From Paludibacteraceae bacterium (GTDB lineage Bacteria; Bacteroidota; Bacteroidia; Bacteroidales; Paludibacteraceae), in contig JAFTSS010000083.1 of NCBI GenBank assembly GCA_017467185.1, positions 1-64,000 of the forward strand: DNA of 64,000 nucleotides, given 5' to 3'. Of the stretch, positions 14,800 through 23,259 are shown piece after piece; the first letter of the stretch is position 1; each line of letters starts with the position of its first letter. The notes beneath the pieces were generated by a model, which saw only the letters and a program-made list of their open reading frames with translations, searched no databases and was not told where the DNA came from. The position numbers and the translations under genes are program-made.

Positions 14800-16920
14800 T
14801 TAATTTTTCATCGTGAGACTGATGCGTTTACGGTCGAGGTCGAGTTCAAGCACGCGCACTTTCACGTGTTGGTTGATGTGTAGCACCTCTTCGATTGACG
14901 ATATGCGGCGGTCGGAGATTTGCGATATGTGCAACAATCCGTTCTCTTTGATGCCAATGTTGACAAATGCGCCAAAGTTGGTGATATTGGTAACTTCGCC
15001 ATCGAGTAGTATGCCTTCGTGGAGGTCGTTTATAGTGCGTATGTTAGGGTCGAAACTCCATGCTTCGATTTGCATACGAGGGTCGCGACCTGGTTTTTCC
15101 AACTCCGACATAATGTCTTGCAACGTAGGTAAACCTACTTTGTCGGACACATATTTATTTATATCGATTTGTTTGCGTAATTCGGCATTGACAATCAAAT
15201 CCTCTACTTTTGCACCTAAATCCTTAGCCATTTGCTCGACCAAGGCATATCGCTCAGGGTGCACAGCCGAGCGGTCGAGTGGATTGGTAGATGCGGCTAC
15301 ACGAATGAAACCAGCGCATTGCTCGTAGGTCTTCGCTCCCATTTTTGCTACCTTCAATAGCTCCTTTCGTGATTTGAAGCCACCATTTTCGGTGCGATAG
15401 TCAATGATATTTTGAGCCAATTTAGGTCCTACGCCAGCCACGTAGGTGAGCAACTGTTTCGACGCATTGTTCACCTCAACGCCCACCGAGTTAACACAGG
15501 TTTCAACCGTTTGATCCAACGCCTGACGAAGCATAGTTTGGTCTACATCGTGTTGATATTGCCCCACGCCAATGTTTTTAGCATCGATTTTCACCAATTC
15601 GGCAAGCGGGTCCATCAATCTGCGACCAATTGACACTGCACCACGTACCGTAACATCGTAGTCGGGAAACTCCTCACGTGCCACAGCCGAAGCTGAATAG
15701 ATACTTGCACCACTCTCGCTCACTACGAACACCAATGGCGGATTGCGGAAACTCACCTTTTGTATAAACTGCTCAGTCTCACGCCCAGCAGTACCATTGC
15801 CTATCGCAATAGCCTCGATTTTGTATTGTTCTGCGAGGGTCGAGATTTTTTTCAGAGCCATTGCAGTTTCGCTTTTCGGAGGGTGAGGGTAGATGGTGTC
15901 GTTGTAGAGCAAATTGCCCTGTGCATCGAGGCACACCACCTTACAACCCGTGCGGAATCCAGGGTCGATGCCCATCGTGCGTTTCTGTCCTAACGGAGCA
16001 GCTAACAGTAGTTGTTTCAGGTTGTTAGCAAATATGCGAGTGGCCTCTTTATCAGCCACTTCTTTGCTTGATTTAGCAAATTCAGTCTCGATGCTCGGTG
16101 CCAACAATCGTTTGTAACCATCCTTCACCGCGTGGCGAATGATATCGGCAGTTTTATTGTCAGTTTTTATAAAAATCTTTTCCAATCTTTCGATTGCTTC
16201 ATCGTCGTCAATCTCGATATTCACCTTCAACAATTTCTCGCTCTCGCCACGGCGCATAGCCAACAACGCATGCGACGGACAGCGCGATAAACGATATAAT
16301 TTCTCAAAATAGTCGCGATAGTTGGCAGCCTCTTCCTCTTTGCCCTTTACCACATGGCTCGTAATCACCGCCTCGCGTTCAAACAATCGGCGCACTGCAT
16401 TGCGTGCTGCCTCGCTTTCGCTTACCCATTCGGCAATGATGTCTTGTGCACCGCCGATAGCATCCTCCGTCGTAGCCACTTTGTCGTTCACGAATCGCTC
16501 GGCTTGATGCTCGATGTCGTCGCATCTGCCTGTCATTATTATCTTAGCCAACGGCTCCAGTCCAGCCTCACGAGCAATCGTTGCGCGAGTGCGTTTTTTC
16601 TGTTTGTATGGCAAATATATATCCTCAATTTCGTTCACATCCCACGATGCTTCGACTCTCGCACGCAACTCGTCGGTTAAAGCACCAGCCGCCTCAATAG
16701 CTTCAATTACAAATGCTTTACGCTTGATGAGTTCGTCAAGTTTCTCGTTTTCGGCATAGATAGCCGCAATCTCCACTTCGTCCAATCCTCCTGTAGCCTC
16801 TTTGCGATAGCGTGCAATAAACGGAATTGTGGCCCCATCCAACAACAGTTGCAAAGCCCCAGCCACACGGTTTTCGCTAATATTCAATCGTTTCGAGATA
16901 AGTTCTATTTTTTGTTGCAT
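14800..16920 (-). CDS. tex: Tex-type S1 RNA-binding protein
   Basis: A 706-residue cytosolic protein of full Tex length. Order: N-terminal helical region (GATIPFIARYRKEATGGLDE), the YqgF/RNase H-like domain (MGIDPGFRTGCKVVCLD), helix-hairpin-helix region (NNASKQLLTYVAGVGPKLA), then a C-terminal S1 domain (GEVTNITNFGAFVNIGIKENGLLHIS). Tex associates with transcription elongation and RNA. The start overlaps the end of the upstream ATPase gene by 16 bp, so the two are probably expressed together. Confidence 0.95.
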   Translation of the reverse strand: MQQKIELISKRLNISENRVAGALQLLLDGATIPFIARYRKEATGGLDEVEIAAIYAENEKLDELIKRKAFVIEAIEAAGALTDELRARVEASWDVNEIEDIYLPYKQKKRTRATIAREAGLEPLAKIIMTGRCDDIEHQAERFVNDKVATTEDAIGGAQDIIAEWVSESEAARNAVRRLFEREAVITSHVVKGKEEEAANYRDYFEKLYRLSRCPSHALLAMRRGESEKLLKVNIEIDDDEAIERLEKIFIKTDNKTADIIRHAVKDGYKRLLAPSIETEFAKSSKEVADKEATRIFANNLKQLLLAAPLGQKRTMGIDPGFRTGCKVVCLDAQGNLLYNDTIYPHPPKSETAMALKKISTLAEQYKIEAIAIGNGTAGRETEQFIQKVSFRNPPLVFVVSESGASIYSASAVAREEFPDYDVTVRGAVSIGRRLMDPLAELVKIDAKNIGVGQYQHDVDQTMLRQALDQTVETCVNSVGVEVNNASKQLLTYVAGVGPKLAQNIIDYRTENGGFKSRKELLKVAKMGAKTYEQCAGFIRVAASTNPLDRSAVHPERYALVEQMAKDLGAKVEDLIVNAELRKQIDINKYVSDKVGLPTLQDIMSELEKPGRDPRMQIEAWSFDPNIRTINDLHEGILLDGEVTNITNFGAFVNIGIKENGLLHISQISDRRISSIEEVLHINQHVKVRVLELDLDRKRISLTMKN

Positions 16921-18227
16921 AAATCTTCTAATGATAAACCAATAATTTCAAATTTATATTTATTAAACTCTGTAGGGAGAGCTTTGATTTTTTCCTCAAG
17001 TATGGATAAATCTATTTTCTTAGGATTGCGTTTTACTTCGGCAATAACACCAGTGTGGTTGAATTCGTTGATGGCAACAATATCAATTTCGTTATTGCTT
17101 TTATTATCCCACCAATTCCCAATATTTGTGAATTTGCCTGATTCGAACATCATTTTTTGGAAAATTTGTTCAAGCGTGACACCAGAGAATTGAGTGTATG
17201 AGTCTTCTATGTGTTGACGGAGAAGAGCAAATTGTTGTTGCTCAATAAGTGATTGATAGGGTAGGATGAAGCGGAACCAAAATCTCAAGAAATTGTCGTT
17301 AATCAAATATTTTGTAGTTCGCGAATTTGGACGAGCTAAGATAGGTTGTATTTTGGCAATAAGTTCGTAGTTTCTTTCGAGATTAGCAAGGTAAACACTT
17401 GTTGGACGTAAAATTTCACCATCTATTTCCGAAACTCTTGTTTTTCCGTTTGCGATTAACTGCATAATAGAAAAATAGATAGAATAGTCGTTACTAAATT
17501 CGTCGTTTAACATATTTTTGCCTTCAGTTAGGAAATAAGAGTCTTGTCGAACGACATAGTCAAGCATACTCTCTTTGTTCGTTGCACCATTGTCCATCAA
17601 TATTTCGACATATTTTGCAACTCCGCCAGTGAGCATATATAGGCATAATAAATCTTCGGCAGAATAGTTGGGGTTGTGGTCGTATAAAATTTCTTTAAGA
17701 ACAGAGATTTTGAATGGCATAATAGTCATTTTCGAAGTTGCACGACCGTACATAGGTTCAGCGTGATTTTCGAAAATATGTTTCATGAGCGAGTGAATTG
17801 AGCCACTCATTATTAGGTTGATATGCGATTCGTTGTGATATTTATCCCAAATTTCTTGCATTTGATAGAAAAAATCGGGATTTATGCGAATTAGATTTTG
17901 CACTTCATCAAAAACAACGCTGAAGTGTTGTTGTGTAGATTCGCGCATAATTATTTCGAATAATTCGCGAAAAGAGGTGATGTTGCCGTATATATTTAAG
18001 CCAAGAGAAGATGTGAGTTCGCGTTGAAACCGTTGGCACATAATGGCTTCAGGTTCGAGTCCGACGAAGAGGTAGGCGTAGCGTTTGCTTTTTAGCGAAT
18101 TGAGTATTAGCGAAGTTTTCCCAATTCGTCGGCGACCCATTATTATTGTTAGTTGAGCAGAATTTTCTGAGCGTTGTTCGGTAGTATGCAATAGCTCTAA
18201 TTCATTTTCTCTGTTGTAGAATTTCAT
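16905..18227 (-). CDS. AAA ATPase with C-terminal DUF234 nuclease-like domain
   Basis: A 440-residue protein of the STAND/MNS-like mobile ATPase group. Walker A GRRRIGKTSLI (about residues 31-41), Walker B VVFDEVQN, sensor-like MSGSIHSLM, then a winged-helix region and a C-terminal DUF234 part (NEIDIVAINEFNHTGVIAEVKRN) carrying the ID..(I)AEVK pattern of PD-(D/E)XK nuclease folds. Such genes spread horizontally and usually stand alone with palindromes at the promoter, as here. Biological role unknown; mobile, toxin or defence-related are options. It overlaps tex downstream. Confidence 0.82.
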   Translation of the reverse strand: MKFYNRENELELLHTTEQRSENSAQLTIIMGRRRIGKTSLILNSLKSKRYAYLFVGLEPEAIMCQRFQRELTSSLGLNIYGNITSFRELFEIIMRESTQQHFSVVFDEVQNLIRINPDFFYQMQEIWDKYHNESHINLIMSGSIHSLMKHIFENHAEPMYGRATSKMTIMPFKISVLKEILYDHNPNYSAEDLLCLYMLTGGVAKYVEILMDNGATNKESMLDYVVRQDSYFLTEGKNMLNDEFSNDYSIYFSIMQLIANGKTRVSEIDGEILRPTSVYLANLERNYELIAKIQPILARPNSRTTKYLINDNFLRFWFRFILPYQSLIEQQQFALLRQHIEDSYTQFSGVTLEQIFQKMMFESGKFTNIGNWWDNKSNNEIDIVAINEFNHTGVIAEVKRNPKKIDLSILEEKIKALPTEFNKYKFEIIGLSLEDLCNKK

Positions 18228-18243
18228 AAAATTATGTAAATGG

Positions 18244-18322
18244 CCATTTATATAAATGGTGATTTATATAAATGGCGGTTTATAAAACACTGCAAAGATA
18301 CAAAAAATATTGATATAAACAA
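18244..18322 (-). promoter_or_regulatory. Promoter and palindromic operator of the DUF234 ATPase
   Basis: Minus-strand TATCTTTG (18293-18300) with a CTTG 19 nt upstream (18320-18323). Between the -7 box and the gene lie CCATTTATATAAATGG (18244-18259), ATTTATATAAATGG (18262-18275) and a partial third copy, placing palindromes over the transcript start. Likely an autoregulatory operator. Confidence 0.65.
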
Positions 18323-18719
18323 GACAGTATTGAAAAAAAGTTTGTTTTTAGAATAGAGAGGAGGGTGAGATTTAGAAAAATATTAGTAATGTGAGATGTT
18401 GGTAATGATTTTTTTTGTATCTTTGCAAGATAAAGTGATGCTTTGATTTTTTTTGAGGGAGTGAAAATATTCTTTTATTTGGGAATAAGATGAATAGCAT
18501 AGATAAGAGATTGTTGGATGTGTTTGATGTGATGATGTTGCAACTTATCGAAAACCTCGAATCTCCGAATTTTACAGTATCAAAAATCTCTTGACAAAAG
18601 TGGATTTTGGGAAATAAAACAAAAATAATAATCATATAAAATTTTCAATTCGAAAACGAAATATAACAAAAACATAAAATAAATTAACATACTAACTTAG
18701 AACTTTTTAGTTCTTATTC
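18301..18719. other. AT-rich spacer, one doubtful 34-codon frame
   Basis: A TATCTTTG box occurs at 18418-18425 with no good -33 partner. A short frame at 18490-18594 (MNSIDKRLLDVFDVMM...) has an amphipathic look but no recognizable family; it may be a gene remnant. No other coding frame is supported. Confidence 0.3.
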
Positions 18720-18721
18720 TC

Positions 18722-18886
18722 TGTACGGAAAATCGCCAAATTTTTTTAATTGCACGAGAATGAGTACGAAAGAAGGTTCACGTCTGTATATAGGCGTGAA
18801 CTGTTCGTGCGTATATCTGTGCAATAGGTTTTGGCGAACCTTCCGTACAAGAGGACGTAAGAATGGTTCCGCTTTTTTTATGTCCT
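18722..18886 (+). ncRNA. Structured leader or small RNA upstream of the Mod operon
   Basis: Five nested helices form one rod: TGTACGGAA/TTCCGTACA, TCGCCAAA/TTTGGCGA, ATTGCAC/GTGCAAT, ACGAA/TTCGT and GTTCACG/CGTGAAC (outermost 18722-18730 with 18841-18849). A second hairpin AGGACGTAA/TTATGTCCT follows. An alternative stem GCGAACC (18834-18840) with GGTTCCGC (18865-18872) runs into T7 and would be a terminator that competes with the rod. It ends 70 bp before the methyltransferase start, so it is either an attenuator of the operon or a separate small RNA. Confidence 0.6.
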
Positions 18887-18955
18887 GAACTGAAGAGTTC
18901 CTCTTAATAACTTAATTAAAAAAATCCAATTTAAAAATATAAAGGAGGAACAACA

Positions 18956-20683
18956 ATGGCAAAGCTCACGAATGAACGCAAGAGTCAGTTGCGTAAGACG
19001 ATAGTCGAACTTGAAGGTTTGAGTGCAGAAGACAAATCGGCATTGATAGAATTGCTTAATACGCACAAGAAATATGGACTTGTGTGGGAAAACAAACCAG
19101 AAGATGTAGAGGAGGCTATGCGCGACCATTTGCCATTGCTTACCGAAGTGAAAGAGCGAGCTATTTTGTCTGATTCACCAGAAGCTCCAAATCATATTCT
19201 TATAGAGGGAGATAACCTTGAAGCCCTCACAGCCCTTTCTTATACCCACGAGGGCAAAATTGACGTAATCTATATTGATCCCCCTTATAACACAGGTAAC
19301 AAAGATTTTAGTTATAATGATTCGTTTGTCGATTCGGAAGATGCTTATCGACACAGCAAATGGTTGTCGTTTATGAGTCGACGTTTGAAACTTGCAAAAC
19401 GCTTATTGTCTGATAAAGGTGTTATTTTCATTTCTATTGATGATAATGAACAAGCTAATTTGAAATTGTTATGTGATGAGATTTTTAGTAGTGGTAATTT
19501 TGTGGCTAATATGATTTGGAAAAGTAAAAGTGGAGGTGCAAATGATTCTTCTTCTTTTGGAGTTGATCATGAATATGTATTGTGTTTTGCTAAAAATAGT
19601 GAAAAATTATTGTTGAATAATGATAAAGGTGCTATTGTTACGACAAGTTACAATAAGGTAGATGAAAAAGGTAGACGTTATGCTCTAGATAGATTAGATA
19701 AACAAAGTTTGGGATATCAGCAAAGTTTGGATTTTCCAATAATGGGACCAGATGGAAAAGAGTATATTGTAGAACATAAAGACCCCTTAAATAAAAAAGC
19801 ACGTTGGCGTTGGGGACAAGACACGGTTAAAGAGAGATACGCAGAATTGGTTTTTATATATCCTTATGTTTATACGAAGAATTATGAAAAAGAAGATGGT
19901 CAAAAACCTAGGAGTATAATGGTTGATGAAAGATTTGGGCGTACAAGAACAGGAAGTACTGATTTAGCATCTATAATAGGGAAACAAAATATTTTTTCTT
20001 ATCCTAAACCGATTAAGTTGTTAAAATTTATTTTGGATATTTCGACTAAGAATACTTCTACTATTCTAGATTTTTTTGCAGGTTCAGGAACGACTTTACA
20101 TGCAACGATGCAGTTGAATGCAGAAGATGGAGGAATGCGGAAATGTATTCTTGTAACGAATAATGAAAACAATAATATTTGTGAGGAGATTACATACGAA
20201 CGCAATAAACGAGTGATAAATGGCTACACAACACCAAAAGGAGAAAAAGTAGAGGGTTTGAAAAATAATAGTTTACGTTATTACAAAACTAAACTTATGT
20301 CGCGCGAACGTACAATAAAAAATATGCGTGCATTGATGGCAGTTTCGACAGAATTGGTGTGTATAAAAAATGATTTGTATGCAGAGCAGGAGGAATTTTT
20401 TGGTAGAAAATTGAATAAAGATGTAGCACGTTATTTTGATGATCGAAGGCAACAGATGTTGATTGTGTATAATGAGCAGGCTGTTGAGAGTATTATAGAA
20501 GTATTGAGAGAAGTAGATGTTGAACGACGAATAAAGATTTATCTATTTTCGAATAATGGGTATGCTTATAACGATAATTTCGAAGAGGTGATTGATAAGG
20601 TAGAGTTGTGTGCTTTGCCAGTAGCGATATATAATGCATACGAATATGTTTTACCAAGAAAAAAGGAGGAGAACAATGATTAA
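18956..20683 (+). CDS. Type III-like DNA methyltransferase (Mod), adenine-N6/beta class
   Basis: A 575-residue DNA methyltransferase. The catalytic motif DPPYNTG lies at about residues 108-114 and the SAM-binding LDFFAGSGTT near 368-377, in the motif IV-then-I order of beta-class type III Mod proteins. The middle part (about 165-350) is the target-recognition region and is more AT-rich than the flanks. It begins after a strong AAGGAGG, unusual in this phylum and shared by the following defence genes. It overlaps res by 8 bp. It should mark host DNA while Res cuts unmarked DNA. Confidence 0.93.
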   Translation: MAKLTNERKSQLRKTIVELEGLSAEDKSALIELLNTHKKYGLVWENKPEDVEEAMRDHLPLLTEVKERAILSDSPEAPNHILIEGDNLEALTALSYTHEGKIDVIYIDPPYNTGNKDFSYNDSFVDSEDAYRHSKWLSFMSRRLKLAKRLLSDKGVIFISIDDNEQANLKLLCDEIFSSGNFVANMIWKSKSGGANDSSSFGVDHEYVLCFAKNSEKLLLNNDKGAIVTTSYNKVDEKGRRYALDRLDKQSLGYQQSLDFPIMGPDGKEYIVEHKDPLNKKARWRWGQDTVKERYAELVFIYPYVYTKNYEKEDGQKPRSIMVDERFGRTRTGSTDLASIIGKQNIFSYPKPIKLLKFILDISTKNTSTILDFFAGSGTTLHATMQLNAEDGGMRKCILVTNNENNNICEEITYERNKRVINGYTTPKGEKVEGLKNNSLRYYKTKLMSRERTIKNMRALMAVSTELVCIKNDLYAEQEEFFGRKLNKDVARYFDDRRQQMLIVYNEQAVESIIEVLREVDVERRIKIYLFSNNGYAYNDNFEEVIDKVELCALPVAIYNAYEYVLPRKKEENND

Positions 20684-23024
20684 AGAAGTTGCATATCAAA
20701 CAGAAGCCGTCAATGAATTGGTGGCAAAGACCATTAAGTTGTTGAATGTGGATGGTACTCGGAAAAGATTGGTATTTAAAGCCCCAACTGGATCGGGTAA
20801 AACGGTGATGGCTAGTAAGATGCTCGATGTGTTGACTGCTCAATTCAAGGAAGATAATAGGGCAGTAGCATTTATATGGATAGCACCGAATAAATTGCAT
20901 CAACAGAGTTATATGCGGATGAAAAATTATTTTTCGGAGACAAATGAGTTGAATCCTGTGATGTATGATGAGTTGGATCATTCGACAGGTGGTTATATAA
21001 AACGGGGAGAGGTGTTTTTTGTCAATTGGGAAAGTATACGTATGGACAAAAATGTGATGGTGAGAGATACAGAAAATTCATCGTCGATATACGATATAGT
21101 GCGCCGAAGCAAAGAAGAGTATGGCATGCAAGTTATTGTAGTGATAGATGAAGAGCACATGTTTGCTGGTCGTGCAGCAAAGCAAGCAGAAAAAGTGTTG
21201 CATAATATTGATGCTAAAGTGGAGATAAGAATATCGGCAACACCGATAACACAACCTGACGAAATGGTTTCGGTAGATAGGTCGTGTGTAATAAAAGAGG
21301 AGATGATAAAAGATGGAATAACAATAAATCCGAAGGTAGAAGCTGAAGATAATGGAGTTGGTGAAAATGCCTATTTACTAGACCAAGCAATGAAGCGTAG
21401 AGAGGAGATAAAAGAGGCATATAATCAGTTGGGTATGAGAATAAATCCGCTTTTGTTGATACAATTGCCAAATGACACAGCAGAGACATTGGACGACCAA
21501 GAGCGTACAATTATCGAGATGGTGAAGTCGAGATTGGATGCAGAATATGGTATCACAACAACAAATGGTCGATTGGCAATTTGGTTGTCGAATGAAAAAC
21601 AAAATCTTGAGGGATTGGAAGATAACTATAATCATACTGAAGTATTGCTGTTCAAGCAAGCGATTGCATTAGGTTGGGATTGTCCACGTGCTGCAGTATT
21701 GTTGATTTTTAGAGATATACAGAGCACAACGTTTGGAGTGCAAACGGTAGGACGCATTATGCGTATGCCAGAACAGCGATATTATCCTAATGGATTGTTG
21801 AATCATGGGTGGGTATATACCAATTTGAGTAAGAATAAGATAGAGATTGTAGCCGAGGATGTCAATTATATATCAAAGGCAATGATGGCGTATAGGCGTT
21901 CGAATTTAGCAAATATTAAATTGCCATCAGTTTATAGTGAGTATTTGAGTGCCGATCGTAATCGTTTAGGTCCAGACTTTTGGAATGTATTAGTAGAAAC
22001 ATTTAATAACGCATGGTTTAAGCAGGCAATACAGCAAAATTTGTTTGCAGTGTCGGCATTTGCTTCTAATGCAACACCTAATTCGGGATTTATGATAAAT
22101 GTAGCACAAAACAGGCGGCAAGCAGAAGCTGTAGGTATTGATTTTGCAAATCATACAGTGCGTATTGATATGGTGAAAAATGTTGATATTTCGGGTGATG
22201 CAGGTATTACAATGGTGAGTAAAGAGCAACAAATAGGGTATGGACGCAGTCAAGAAGAGTTGTTGATTAGTTTCACTAAATTCTGTCAAGATTTATTGGG
22301 AGGTTATGAAAAAATAAGTGCAACGTCGTTGCGAGGTTATATTTATCAGTTGATGGAAGAGTATTTAGGTGTGTTTGAAACAGATGTGCCACGTACGATT
22401 TTGTATTATCAAAATAAAGGAAAATTTTCAGAAGTGATAGGTCGTGCGATAGAAAAATATACAAAAATTATAAATAAGCGTAGAACTGATGCTAGAAAAC
22501 GGTCGTTCAAATCGTACGAATGGGAGGTACCGGAATTGCGTGAGTATAACGAACTAACAAATAGAGAGGTGGAAGAGGTAGAGGAGCATGCGTTGTTGCC
22601 ATTTATTCAATTGAAAATTGCTTCACGTCCAGAGGTGAAATTTGAAGATTTTTTAGAAAGACACAAAGATGCGATAGATTGGTGGTATAAAAATGGAGAT
22701 GAGGGCAAACAGCACTATGCAGTAGAATATATTGCTCAAGACGAAACCCATCAGTTGTTTTATGTTGATTTTGTGATTCGTATGAAAAATGGACAAATAT
22801 TTCTTTTTGATACAAAATCGGTTGGTAGTGATTTGGAGGCGGCTAATAAACATAATGCATTGTGGACATATATGAATGAAACGCATAAAGAGAAAAATTT
22901 GAAGGGGGGAATTTTGATAGAAGATACGAGAACAGGCAACTGGATGTATAGTCCAATGAAGATAGAAAATACTGAAGATATTGTTAATTGGAATGCGTTT
23001 TATCCACAAGATTATAAAAACTAA
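20676..23024 (+). CDS. Type III-like restriction helicase-nuclease (Res)
   Basis: About 782 residues from the ATG at 20676, chosen because AAAAGGAGGA precedes it; an earlier in-frame ATG at 20634 lies deep in mod. Superfamily 2 motifs: APTGSGKT (about 36-43), VVIDEEH (155-161), ISATPIT, and the late motifs GWDCPRA and QTVGRIMRMP. Near the C terminus YVDFVIRMKNGQIFLFDTKS gives the D...DxK pattern of a PD-(D/E)XK nuclease. It would translocate on DNA and cut as partner of Mod. Second gene of the five-gene operon. Confidence 0.9.
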   Translation: MIKEVAYQTEAVNELVAKTIKLLNVDGTRKRLVFKAPTGSGKTVMASKMLDVLTAQFKEDNRAVAFIWIAPNKLHQQSYMRMKNYFSETNELNPVMYDELDHSTGGYIKRGEVFFVNWESIRMDKNVMVRDTENSSSIYDIVRRSKEEYGMQVIVVIDEEHMFAGRAAKQAEKVLHNIDAKVEIRISATPITQPDEMVSVDRSCVIKEEMIKDGITINPKVEAEDNGVGENAYLLDQAMKRREEIKEAYNQLGMRINPLLLIQLPNDTAETLDDQERTIIEMVKSRLDAEYGITTTNGRLAIWLSNEKQNLEGLEDNYNHTEVLLFKQAIALGWDCPRAAVLLIFRDIQSTTFGVQTVGRIMRMPEQRYYPNGLLNHGWVYTNLSKNKIEIVAEDVNYISKAMMAYRRSNLANIKLPSVYSEYLSADRNRLGPDFWNVLVETFNNAWFKQAIQQNLFAVSAFASNATPNSGFMINVAQNRRQAEAVGIDFANHTVRIDMVKNVDISGDAGITMVSKEQQIGYGRSQEELLISFTKFCQDLLGGYEKISATSLRGYIYQLMEEYLGVFETDVPRTILYYQNKGKFSEVIGRAIEKYTKIINKRRTDARKRSFKSYEWEVPELREYNELTNREVEEVEEHALLPFIQLKIASRPEVKFEDFLERHKDAIDWWYKNGDEGKQHYAVEYIAQDETHQLFYVDFVIRMKNGQIFLFDTKSVGSDLEAANKHNALWTYMNETHKEKNLKGGILIEDTRTGNWMYSPMKIENTEDIVNWNAFYPQDYKN

Positions 23025-23246
23025 ATGATTATGGGAAAAGGTATAGATAGCAAATTTGTGCATTATGGTATTAGAATGGAAGATTTGGCAACTATAGAAG
23101 CTATATGTGCCAAATATGATTTGGATGCCGATTGGATAAAAGAGAATATTTTGCGTCAGTATCATGCTAAGCGAGTTGATGTAATTGAAATGTCGGATGA
23201 AGATACAGAAGCAATAATAAAAAATGCAATTCAACAAATAAGATAA
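23025..23246 (+). CDS. Small protein of the Mod-Res-DndD operon
   Basis: A 73-residue acidic protein starting at the base after the res stop; a second ATG two codons on (23031) is also possible. It reads as two or three helices (MEDLATIEAICAKYDLDADWIKENIL, then EDTEAIIKNAIQQI). No enzymatic motif. Position between Res and the SMC-like ATPase suggests an adaptor or regulator of the complex. I recall short proteins of this size in other DNA-modification loci, but cannot verify homology. Confidence 0.75.
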   Translation: MIMGKGIDSKFVHYGIRMEDLATIEAICAKYDLDADWIKENILRQYHAKRVDVIEMSDEDTEAIIKNAIQQIR

Positions 23247-23259
23247 GGAGGATTGTAAT

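Noticed and set aside
18490..18594. 34-codon frame MNSIDKRLLDVFD...
   Set aside because: No ribosome-binding context or family; kept only as a note in the spacer entry.
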